Shown here: piece by piece, positions 6,390 through 13,354 of the stretch
Position numbering within the stretch: the stretch's first letter is position 1
How the letters are laid out: each line of letters begins with the position of its first letter
Assembly: GCA_964450115.1 (NCBI GenBank)
Contig: CAYVCD010000029.1
Coordinates: 1 to 17,144, forward strand
DNA length: 17,144 nucleotides
Reading direction: 5' to 3'
From: 2-01-FULL-45-10 sp964450115
GTDB taxonomy: Bacteria > Omnitrophota > Gorgyraeia > 2-01-FULL-45-10
Notes under the pieces: model-generated
Database searches by the model: none
What the model saw: only the letters and a program-made list of their open reading frames with translations
What the model was told of the DNA's origin: nothing
Translations under genes and position numbers: made by a program

Positions 6390-7086
6390 AACTTTGTTTA
6401 GAAAAAGTGGGTTTACTTTAGTCGAGCTCTTAGTCAGTGTCTTTATCATGGTCCTGATACTGGCGGTTGTATGGTCTATCTACATTCTGGGATGGACCTG
6501 GTGGTATGAAGTCTCCCCAAGGATCGATGCCCAGCGGATAGCGCGCCTGGCCATGGAGAGGATAGTGGAGGGGGTGCCCGACGCCACCACGGGGTTCGAT
6601 ATGATAGGCTCCAACAGGTATAATAAGCGAAACGGTATATCCGGGACTTACTACTTTGCGCCGAACCTTCCGAGCGCCTATGTCAATACGGAGGGCACAA
6701 CGGTCTCGAACGCGATAGAGTACGGGCTTTATCAGGACTATAGTACGCATCCGCCGGCAGTCGCGCGGAATGTACGGTCCTTCTATCTGGGCACCGATGC
6801 GGAGACGGGACTGAAAGCCGTTTATTACAAAGACAGCAGCGATGTTTCGCATATATTGAAGGGCACTCTCGGCATCACAAATCTGGAGTTCAGCTACTAC
6901 GTGGATAAGGACGTCAGTCCCAACGTGACCTACAGAGATATTATCGTGGTGAGCGTCGTTGCCGATAAGGCCGTTTCCGTAGCGGGCCATACGCCGTACA
7001 ACGTAGATGTGCATTACGGTTACGATGACGCGGTAAAGTTAAGATGCGGCAATACGGTATACTTAAGGAACGCTCCTCAGACATGA
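6379..7086 (+). CDS. PilW/GspJ-like minor prepilin
   Basis: A 235-residue minor prepilin. The leader MGLKTLFRKSG is cut after G11 to give FTLVE with Glu at +5, then a hydrophobic helix (about 17-37). The following segment, with ARLAMERIVEGVP at about 55-67, is the helical region typical of PilW/GspJ proteins. The rest is probably a beta-rich periplasmic domain ending in a short sequence without cysteine pairs. It starts inside the previous gene (11-nt overlap) and its stop TGA overlaps the next ATG (ATGA, 7083-7086). Minor pilins of this type form the priming and tip complex with the PilV- and PilX-like partners on either side. Confidence 0.78.
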   Translation: MGLKTLFRKSGFTLVELLVSVFIMVLILAVVWSIYILGWTWWYEVSPRIDAQRIARLAMERIVEGVPDATTGFDMIGSNRYNKRNGISGTYYFAPNLPSAYVNTEGTTVSNAIEYGLYQDYSTHPPAVARNVRSFYLGTDAETGLKAVYYKDSSDVSHILKGTLGITNLEFSYYVDKDVSPNVTYRDIIVVSVVADKAVSVAGHTPYNVDVHYGYDDAVKLRCGNTVYLRNAPQT

Positions 7087-8426
7087 TGAAGAAAAAAGGG
7101 TTCGTAATAATCATAGTGATGGCATTTTTGATGGTACTTGTCCTCATCGCCTGGGTGATCGTCGATATCGGCTGCAGCGAGATACTGCAGACTAAGATAA
7201 GGAATGAGTCTCTCTCGGCGTATTATGCCGCTGTGGCAGGCGCAGAGATGATGTACGCTAAATTGAACACCTCGCGGGTGGATCTTCCGGTGACGCTTAC
7301 AGGCGATCTTTTGACCCGCAGTTCCGGAGGACGGACCGTGGGTACATTTACCGTTACGGCCGACGCAAGCACGACCGATATGGTGGGAGTGGCTTCCGAG
7401 GGCACCGTGCGCGGGCAAAAAGCTAAAGTGACCGTCAAATATAAGTTCGCGCCGGATTATCTTAATGGTTCTCCTTTGAGCTGCCTGGGTCCCATTACGT
7501 TATACGGACAAAAATGGTGGATCTTTAAGTCATACGTGCGATCCAATGCCGACCTGGTGACCGGCGGAACGGTGACCAAGAATGACTATGTCCAGGTGAC
7601 GGGCTCTGTGTCAGAAAGCCAGCCAATTGAAACGCCTTCTTTCTGGTGGAAATATGATGCCGCTTCGGGCAGCTGGTCACGAAAAACCACCTATGACACG
7701 CACGGCACAGGTAACCCAGGCTCCTATATCACCGATATTAACGGGGATGGCAGGGTTGATTCAGCCGACGTCCAACCGGGACAGGAAGCGATATTCGCCA
7801 ACAATGACATAAATAGCGACGGCGAAGTAAACGATAAGGACGCTTTTATAACTTATTATACCGAGGAGTTGAATAAGCAGGACCTGGGCCTCGCGCATGG
7901 CCAGACCGGTCACTATGAAGGCACACAGACATTCGGTCCGGGCGATGTTTCTACGGGTAAAAAGATAATATTCGTAAATGGCGATGTCAACATTATGTTC
8001 AATGACCAGAACTGGTCCAGGGGCAGCTGTGACCATACGATAGTATCGACCGGGAATATAACTATCGTTCAGCCCGCCAATGGCCTCGATGACAGGCTGA
8101 CGCTTGTGGCATACGGCGATGTCAATACCGGCGGCGTAAATCTGTTTGGAAGCGTAAAGGGCAATATCGATATATATGCCAATGGTGATTTTAATGCCTA
8201 TTACGGGGGAACCTCCAACGGGACCATCATGGCTAAAGATAACGTTTATGTAGACACATTACTTCCGGTACCGGCTTTTTTAAACAGGAATTTGAACAAG
8301 GGGACCGATAACTGGTGGAACGACACTACAAAAGTACCTTTGGGCCTTCCCCAGCGTTATAACACGATCACCTCCGCCAATACTACGCTGGCCGCGGCTC
8401 AGGATCCTATATGGGAAAAGAACTAG
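7083..8426 (+). CDS. PilX-like minor pilin with dockerin/EF-hand-type calcium loops
   Basis: A 447-residue protein. The N-terminus MMKKKG-FVIIIVMAFLM is a prepilin-like leader and helix without Glu at +5, as in PilX_N proteins. The segment RNESLSAYYAAVAGAEMMYA (about 40-59) matches the PilX_N helix pattern. The large periplasmic part carries two 12-residue loops, DINGDGRVDSAD (218-229) and DINSDGEVNDKD (242-253), with Asp/Asn/Gly at the calcium-ligand positions of dockerin or EF-hand loops. After that come spaced turns such as NGDVN, TGNIT, YGDVN, KGNID and NGDFN, suggesting a beta-solenoid-like fold. The start ATG 7083 overlaps the previous stop in an ATGA; an upstream in-frame ATG at 7044 would put 13 extra residues before a good leader. 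Probably a tip-associated minor pilin. Confidence 0.72.
   Translation: MMKKKGFVIIIVMAFLMVLVLIAWVIVDIGCSEILQTKIRNESLSAYYAAVAGAEMMYAKLNTSRVDLPVTLTGDLLTRSSGGRTVGTFTVTADASTTDMVGVASEGTVRGQKAKVTVKYKFAPDYLNGSPLSCLGPITLYGQKWWIFKSYVRSNADLVTGGTVTKNDYVQVTGSVSESQPIETPSFWWKYDAASGSWSRKTTYDTHGTGNPGSYITDINGDGRVDSADVQPGQEAIFANNDINSDGEVNDKDAFITYYTEELNKQDLGLAHGQTGHYEGTQTFGPGDVSTGKKIIFVNGDVNIMFNDQNWSRGSCDHTIVSTGNITIVQPANGLDDRLTLVAYGDVNTGGVNLFGSVKGNIDIYANGDFNAYYGGTSNGTIMAKDNVYVDTLLPVPAFLNRNLNKGTDNWWNDTTKVPLGLPQRYNTITSANTTLAAAQDPIWEKN
7734..7841 (+). other. Paired calcium-binding loops (dockerin/EF-hand type) within the PilX-like gene
   Basis: These bases encode two D-x-N-x-D-G-x-V-x-x-x-D loops (7734-7769 and 7806-7841), with 12 residues between them. 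Both have Asp at positions 1, 5 and 12, Asn at 3 and Gly at 6, the calcium pattern of dockerin type I and related repeats. The second helix of a classical dockerin repeat is only partly visible, so binding to a cohesin is not implied; a calcium-stabilised pilin fold is likelier. Confidence 0.65.
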
Positions 8427-8427
8427 A

Positions 8428-8922
8428 ATGAAGATCTCTGTCAAAGATAACAACGCTCTCTATCTGAATGTGGCCATGGCCGCATCCATAGCGCTGATAT
8501 TAATAGTTATGATAAGGCCTTTTTTTGTGTCGTCACATAAAAAAATGGCGACGGATCTGAAAAAAAGCAAGGCGCCTGCGGTTGCGCAGCGGACCTTTGA
8601 ATCCATTTATGATATAGATAAGGTCAAGATGGCTCTTCCAAAGCCCGCCGCTGACAATGCGGAAAATGCCGATCTTGAGGATATGTACAAAAATAATGAT
8701 AAGACTAACGTTGGCGGAAATATGGTTGAAGCATGGCGCAGGGTGAAGCCGGAAGATAAGGCCAGGCTGTCGGATGGGTTTGATAAGCAGATCGCTGCGT
8801 CCCAGGAGGCATTGAAAACGGACCCTAAAGATAAACACGCGAAGAGTATATTATATATATCGGAAGCTCTCAAAAAGATGTCCGTCGAAGGGTTTAATTA
8901 CAAATTTAAGAATAAAAAATGA
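8428..8922 (+). CDS. Unrecognised single-span membrane protein in the pilus operon
   Basis: A 164-residue protein I do not recognise. It has a short N-terminal cytoplasmic stretch, one hydrophobic segment (about 11-29, AMAASIALILIVMI), and a mostly helical, lysine-rich remainder predicted to be periplasmic. The C-terminal half (about 100-155) looks like one or two amphipathic helical hairpins, perhaps TPR-like, but no repeat consensus is clear. It has no cysteine, signal cleavage site or prepilin motif. It begins 1 nt after the PilX-like stop and overlaps pilM by 4 nt (ATGA), so its expression is tied to the pilus genes. A bitopic accessory to the alignment complex or minor pilins is possible, but this is inference from position. 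Confidence 0.7.
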   Translation: MKISVKDNNALYLNVAMAASIALILIVMIRPFFVSSHKKMATDLKKSKAPAVAQRTFESIYDIDKVKMALPKPAADNAENADLEDMYKNNDKTNVGGNMVEAWRRVKPEDKARLSDGFDKQIAASQEALKTDPKDKHAKSILYISEALKKMSVEGFNYKFKNKK

Positions 8923-9950
8923 TAAACTTTGGCCACGGAAAAAAGGATCATCTGAAAGTAAAGAACAGAGTGGGCCTTGACATAGGCAGCTCATCTGTAA
9001 AGATGGTAGAGGTCGCCACATCAGGCGAGAATTCGAGCCTCGTATGCCTCGGGATGAAGAAGGCGTCCTCGTCTATCCGGGCGCCTCTCGTAGAGGCGAT
9101 AAAATCTTTATCGGATGAGATAAAGATTACCGCAAAGGATGCCGCCATATCGGTCTCAGGCCCTTCCGTTATAGTCAGGTTCGTATCGATGCCCAAGATG
9201 AGAGATGACGAGTTGAAGGGCGCCATAAGATTCGAGGCGGAGAAGCATGTGCCGTTCCCGCTAAATGACTGTATGGTCGACCATCAGATACTTAGAAAGA
9301 ACGATAAGGAAGGCAAACTTGAGATATTGCTCGTTGCCGCCAAGAAGGATTTCGTGATGAATAAGGTGTCGATCGCCGAGGAGAGCGGTTTTTCGGTAAG
9401 TGTGGTGGATGTAGATACTTTTGCCGTAGCCAATGCTTTTCTAAAGAGCCCTTCCCGCACTGCCGTGGGCAAGACAGCAGCGCTTCTTAATATAGGATCC
9501 AGCGTTACGAATGTGGGTATAGTGAAAGATGGAGTATTGTGTTTCTCCAGGGATATAGCCATAGGCGGCAATGATTTTAGTCAGGCGATCTCCAGGGCGC
9601 TGAGTATCGATATAAAGAGCGCGGAGGACGTAAAGCTTGCTCCCAAGGATAAATTGCAGGATATAATAGTCTGCACTAAGAGCGTCACGAATAACCTTCT
9701 TGATGATACGCGCTTATCGCTGAATTATTATGAAAATCAGAGCGGAAGAGGCGTGGATGAGATATGCGTATCCGGAGGGTCTTCGGCCGTTTTTGGTCTC
9801 GAAGTATTATTTCAGGAAGCATTCGAATCGAAGCCTATTCTCTGGGACCCGCTGGAATCTTTGAATAAATCCAGAGGCGGCCTTAATATGGAATATATCG
9901 ATAAGATGAAAAGTTCTTTCGCGGTCGCTGTAGGTTTAGCGTTAAGGTGA
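8919..9950 (+). CDS. pilM: Type IV pilus alignment protein PilM
   Basis: A 343-residue cytoplasmic actin/FtsA-like ATP-binding protein that docks on the N-terminal tail of PilN, linking the motor to the envelope complex. The sequence shows the phosphate-1 loop GLDIGSSSVK at 19-28, a second phosphate loop NIGSS at 191-195 and the adenosine-side motif SGGSS at 285-289. PilM-typical segments R-F-E-A-E-K-H-V-P-F follow the first subdomain (about 107-116). The length matches PilM. The start overlaps the previous stop in an ATGA, and pilN follows after 10 nt with an AAGG ribosome site at 9944-9947. The order pilM-pilN-pilO-pilP-pilQ is the standard T4P arrangement, making the assignment secure. Confidence 0.95.
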   Translation: MINFGHGKKDHLKVKNRVGLDIGSSSVKMVEVATSGENSSLVCLGMKKASSSIRAPLVEAIKSLSDEIKITAKDAAISVSGPSVIVRFVSMPKMRDDELKGAIRFEAEKHVPFPLNDCMVDHQILRKNDKEGKLEILLVAAKKDFVMNKVSIAEESGFSVSVVDVDTFAVANAFLKSPSRTAVGKTAALLNIGSSVTNVGIVKDGVLCFSRDIAIGGNDFSQAISRALSIDIKSAEDVKLAPKDKLQDIIVCTKSVTNNLLDDTRLSLNYYENQSGRGVDEICVSGGSSAVFGLEVLFQEAFESKPILWDPLESLNKSRGGLNMEYIDKMKSSFAVAVGLALR

Positions 9951-9960
9951 TGAATAATCT

Positions 9961-10635
9961 ATGATAGAGATAAATTTACTTCCGGAAGAGAGTAAGAAGA
10001 AGAGGCGTTCTTCGGAGATCATAGACGTTTCCGCAATGAGCATGCCAAGTCTGCCGTTGATAGGTATGGCGGCGTGGGCAGCCGGCGTGATATTGATCAT
10101 CCAGCTCATACTCTTTGTCATAGGCTTTATGACCGGCGCGACTTTTAAATCCCTGTCTCTTCAATATAAGGATATACTGCCCAAAAAGCTGGAGACCGAA
10201 AAACTTAAAGTTCGGGTGGATACCACCAATAAGAAAGTAGCCGCCATAGACGAGCTTATGGTCAAGCGGTTCAGCTGGGAGAAGAAACTTAACAGCTTAA
10301 GCGACTCCATGACTCCGGGAATATGGCTTACGGAGTTGGAGTACGATGAGAAGATCAGAGCTCTTCCTAAGTCCGCCGAGGCAGGCCCGGCCAAGAAGAA
10401 GGGTGGTCAGTCGGCGGAGGAAACCCTGTCCCGGTATCTTATTCTGTACGGCGCGGCTTCCAGTATGGGCGAGGAGGGGACCGCACTGATAGGGCGCTTC
10501 ATAAAGAGCCTGAAGGATGATCCGGAATTCTATTCCGATTTCAGCGATATAGAGCTTGGCACCATCAAGAGAGAGAAGGTGGATGACCAGGAGATAATGA
10601 CCTTTAAGATAACATGCTTCTTTAAGGCAAGATGA
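9961..10635 (+). CDS. pilN: Type IV pilus inner-membrane alignment protein PilN
   Basis: A 224-residue bitopic membrane protein. The N-terminus MIEINLLPEE is the conserved tail that PilM binds. A membrane span follows at about 35-58, then a coiled-coil stretch (about 60-110) and a periplasmic ferredoxin-like domain that pairs with PilO. A lysine- and glycine-containing insert lies near 143-152. The length is typical. Its end overlaps pilO by 4 nt (ATGA), indicating coupled, equimolar synthesis of the PilN-PilO heterodimer. Confidence 0.93.
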   Translation: MIEINLLPEESKKKRRSSEIIDVSAMSMPSLPLIGMAAWAAGVILIIQLILFVIGFMTGATFKSLSLQYKDILPKKLETEKLKVRVDTTNKKVAAIDELMVKRFSWEKKLNSLSDSMTPGIWLTELEYDEKIRALPKSAEAGPAKKKGGQSAEETLSRYLILYGAASSMGEEGTALIGRFIKSLKDDPEFYSDFSDIELGTIKREKVDDQEIMTFKITCFFKAR

Positions 10636-11252
10636 TGAATATACTAGACGATCTTAAGAGCGTCGATTTTAAGAACATAGACCTGAAGAACAGAGAGACT
10701 CAAATCATGCTGCTGACGATCTGCGCGGCTTTGGCGGCCGCGGCTCTCTATCTATATTTTGTTTTCGTTCCGCAGGCCATGAGGGTATTTCAACTGACCG
10801 TCAATACCGGCAGGACCAAATCGGAGCTGAGAACGGCGAGAGTCGTAATAAAAGATTTTGAAAGCCTGCAGAAAGGCCTGAAAGAACGCACTCAGAAAGT
10901 AGAGTCGTATGAGAAGAAGCTTCCGGCCGAGCAGGAGATACCGGCACTGTTAGAAAATCTTTCGAATATGGTCAAGGCCTCCGACATAAAGATAGTCGGC
11001 ATAGTGCCGGCCATGCCCTACTTTAAAGATGATAAGTCCGCGAAGAAGAGCCAGATATACCGCGAGATACCCATATTGATAACGGCAAAGTCCGGCTATC
11101 ATGAGCTTGGCCATTTCCTGAACAGCCTGGAGAACGCGGATAGGTTTATGAAAGTGGTAGATATAGATATAAAGGCCAACAAGTCGAGCCCGAAAAAACA
11201 TGACGTGGAGCTGATGGTCTGTACGTACATACTGCTTCCGGAAAATAAATAG
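10632..11252 (+). CDS. pilO: Type IV pilus inner-membrane alignment protein PilO
   Basis: A 206-residue bitopic protein with a short cytoplasmic N-terminus, one membrane span (about 25-46), a coiled coil (about 55-95) and a periplasmic alpha/beta domain. The domain contains the PilO-type stretch LPAEQEIPALLENLS at about 95-109, where the P-x-E-x-E-I-P-x-L-L-x-x-L pattern is a family hallmark. It pairs with PilN and contacts PilP. An alternative ATG 3 nt downstream would change the protein by one residue. It overlaps pilN by 4 nt and is 4 nt from pilP. Confidence 0.92.
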   Translation: MMNILDDLKSVDFKNIDLKNRETQIMLLTICAALAAAALYLYFVFVPQAMRVFQLTVNTGRTKSELRTARVVIKDFESLQKGLKERTQKVESYEKKLPAEQEIPALLENLSNMVKASDIKIVGIVPAMPYFKDDKSAKKSQIYREIPILITAKSGYHELGHFLNSLENADRFMKVVDIDIKANKSSPKKHDVELMVCTYILLPENK

Positions 11253-11256
11253 TGCC

Positions 11257-11640
11257 ATGAAGAGAAAAATAGTGTATATTATTATAGTGATGGCGGTGTT
11301 TGCGGCAGTACTTTCATCTCTGTTGCCGGGAACGATATCCGGATATGAGTCGAAAGGCAAGCGCGATCCGTTCATACCATTGATAGGACAGGATAAGGGG
11401 AGCCGTCCGGCCGGACTAGAGGGAATAGTCAACATACAGGATGTACTCCTCGAAGGTATAGCGATGGGGCCTCTGGGAAAGAATATCGCTATATTGAACG
11501 GACAGATGGTGAAAGAGAATGATAAGTTCGGCCTTCTACAGATAAAGAAGATATCTAAAAAGACGGTCGAGCTTTCGATAGACGGAAAAGTTTATACATT
11601 AAATCTACAGGACGAAAAGGGAATTAAAGTTGGCGAGTAA
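11257..11640 (+). CDS. pilP: Type IV pilus protein PilP
   Basis: A 127-residue periplasmic protein linking the PilN/PilO complex to the secretin. The N-terminus has a hydrophobic segment (about 5-23) acting as a signal or membrane anchor. The conserved K-R-D-P-F-I-P-L motif lies at about 35-42, followed by the small beta-sandwich domain with VLLEGIAMGPLGKNIAILNG near 63-82. No lipobox cysteine is present, whereas proteobacterial PilP is usually a lipoprotein, so here it would be anchored by its N-terminal helix or be soluble. It sits between pilO and the first secretin gene. Confidence 0.88.
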   Translation: MKRKIVYIIIVMAVFAAVLSSLLPGTISGYESKGKRDPFIPLIGQDKGSRPAGLEGIVNIQDVLLEGIAMGPLGKNIAILNGQMVKENDKFGLLQIKKISKKTVELSIDGKVYTLNLQDEKGIKVGE

Positions 11641-11644
11641 CAGA

Positions 11645-13354
11645 ATGATCAAGAGGCTATCCATATCATTCATCATGGTGGCCCTTCTGTCGCTAAATTG
11701 TATCGCCGCCGATGAGAATAGTGCAGTAGAATCTCCTACCGTAGAAGCTCCGGTCGTACAAACTCCTGATACCAAAGAGCCCGAAGCTGCTGTTCCCGCA
11801 GCCGTTATTCCTGGAGCCGTTGCTACTGAAGCCGTTGCTCCCGTAGCCGCTATTCCAGAAGCTATCGCCCCTGAAGCCACTGTTAAAGAAGAAGAGCCTG
11901 CGGAGCTCCAACCCGGCAATGTCACCGTAAATTTTAAAGGCGCGGACATAAGGACGGTCCTTTCATATATATCGGAGGTGGCGGGTGTGGATGTTATAGC
12001 TGCTCCGGATGTTAAGGGCATAATAGATCTGAAGCTCACCGACAAACCATGGAATGTCGCGCTCGATATCATAGTGCGTAACTACGGTTTCGCGTATGAG
12101 AGGAACGGAGACATCATCAGGGTCGTAACTCTGGATAAATTAAAGCAGGAAGAGGCCGTGACACAGGCCTTTCCCCTAAACTACGGCAAAGCTAAAGAGA
12201 TAGTCGGCGCCATCGAAGATATGGTGGGGGACAGGGGCAATGTCCTGTACGACGACAGGACCAATATGGTCCTGGTCACAGATATACCGACCAACGTATA
12301 TAAGATCGGCCAGATAATACAGAGGCTCGACAGGGAGACCGACCAGGTCCTTATAGAGGCAAGGGTTTTGGAGACGGTCCTGGAAGATGACGAGCGTATG
12401 GGGATAGATTGGAATATCAAGATAGCGGCTAGCGGAGCGAAAAGGCCGATAACATTCCCATTTGATTATTATAATATAGATAATAAGTACCTTGATAAAT
12501 TTTCACCGCTTGTGCAGTCTGGGACATCAGGAGTTGCGGCAGGTGCCGGCGGTGCAGGTAGCGTCGCGCAGACGACTGTGGGTAAGTATCCTATGGGTGC
12601 CAATGGTCCCGCGGGCGGCGGTGACAGCAAAGCATTTCCATTTGTCGATTACACTCAGGATATATTCAAAAATACATTTACATTCGGTACGCTCGATTTC
12701 TCACAGTTTAGAGCGGTATTAGAGATGATAAAGAAACGCGCTGATACCAATGTAGTCTCGAATCCACGCGTAGCAACGCTAAACAATAATCCCGCCTACA
12801 TAATAGTGGGTCAGACCATAAATATGCCGAAATATGAGAGGAACTCCACTACCGGCATGATGGAGGTTTCCGGCTATGACGCTAAAGACCTCGGCATCAA
12901 GTTAAAGGTGACTCCTCATGTGAACGAAAAGAATGAGATCACGGTGGATATAGCCCCTGAGATAAGCGACTTTTTAAGGTATGATACTCTTGACGCTAAG
13001 AGCGGCATCGTCGCCCCTGTATTCTCCTCTCGTCAGGCAAACACAAAGGTCATGATAAAGGACCAAGATACCATATTTATAGGCGGCATGATAAAAGAGA
13101 ATATAGTGGACGTGAAGAAACCCATTCCTTTCTTGGGGGATCTATTGGGAGATGTGCCGGGCATAGGATTATTGGTCTCGAAGAAGGAGAAGGTAAAGCA
13201 GAAGACTGAGCTCATATTCTTTATCACCGTGAAGCTTATGAAGGCGGGGGTAGTATTAAAAAATGTGCCGTTACCTGAGAAGGCTTATAAGCCAAATTAC
13301 GACTATAATCAGAAAGAGTGGCAGAAGAACGTTAAGAAGCGGAAGATAAAATGA
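11645..13354 (+). CDS. pilQ: Type IV pilus outer-membrane secretin PilQ, first copy
   Basis: A 569-residue secretin forming the outer-membrane gate for the pilus. A signal peptide (about 1-22, cut near CIAA-DE) leads into an Ala/Pro/Glu-rich linker. Then come an STN-type N-domain (about 93-165), an N1 secretin domain with LNYGKA (about 175-234), and the secretin core (from VLIEARVLET at 235, through SNPRVATLNN and the late motif VPGIGLLV). A Gly/Ala-rich insertion lies inside the early core, about 296-325. It ends in a basic tail with KKRKIK. The ATG at 11645 aligns with the second copy's start; a TTG at 11630 with AAGGG 8 nt upstream would add five residues and is a real alternative. No AMIN domains are visible, so it is shorter than proteobacterial PilQ. 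It overlaps the next gene by 4 nt. Confidence 0.92.
   Translation: MIKRLSISFIMVALLSLNCIAADENSAVESPTVEAPVVQTPDTKEPEAAVPAAVIPGAVATEAVAPVAAIPEAIAPEATVKEEEPAELQPGNVTVNFKGADIRTVLSYISEVAGVDVIAAPDVKGIIDLKLTDKPWNVALDIIVRNYGFAYERNGDIIRVVTLDKLKQEEAVTQAFPLNYGKAKEIVGAIEDMVGDRGNVLYDDRTNMVLVTDIPTNVYKIGQIIQRLDRETDQVLIEARVLETVLEDDERMGIDWNIKIAASGAKRPITFPFDYYNIDNKYLDKFSPLVQSGTSGVAAGAGGAGSVAQTTVGKYPMGANGPAGGGDSKAFPFVDYTQDIFKNTFTFGTLDFSQFRAVLEMIKKRADTNVVSNPRVATLNNNPAYIIVGQTINMPKYERNSTTGMMEVSGYDAKDLGIKLKVTPHVNEKNEITVDIAPEISDFLRYDTLDAKSGIVAPVFSSRQANTKVMIKDQDTIFIGGMIKENIVDVKKPIPFLGDLLGDVPGIGLLVSKKEKVKQKTELIFFITVKLMKAGVVLKNVPLPEKAYKPNYDYNQKEWQKNVKKRKIK

Noticed and set aside
7044..7082. Upstream ATG for the PilX-like gene
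   Set aside because: It would overlap the previous gene by 43 nt and lengthen a leader that is already complete from ATG 7083, which forms an ATGA overlap.
11693..12072. Minus-strand Ser/Ala/Thr-rich frame opposite the secretin linker
   Set aside because: It is the low-complexity reverse of the Ala/Pro/Glu linker codons, not a gene.
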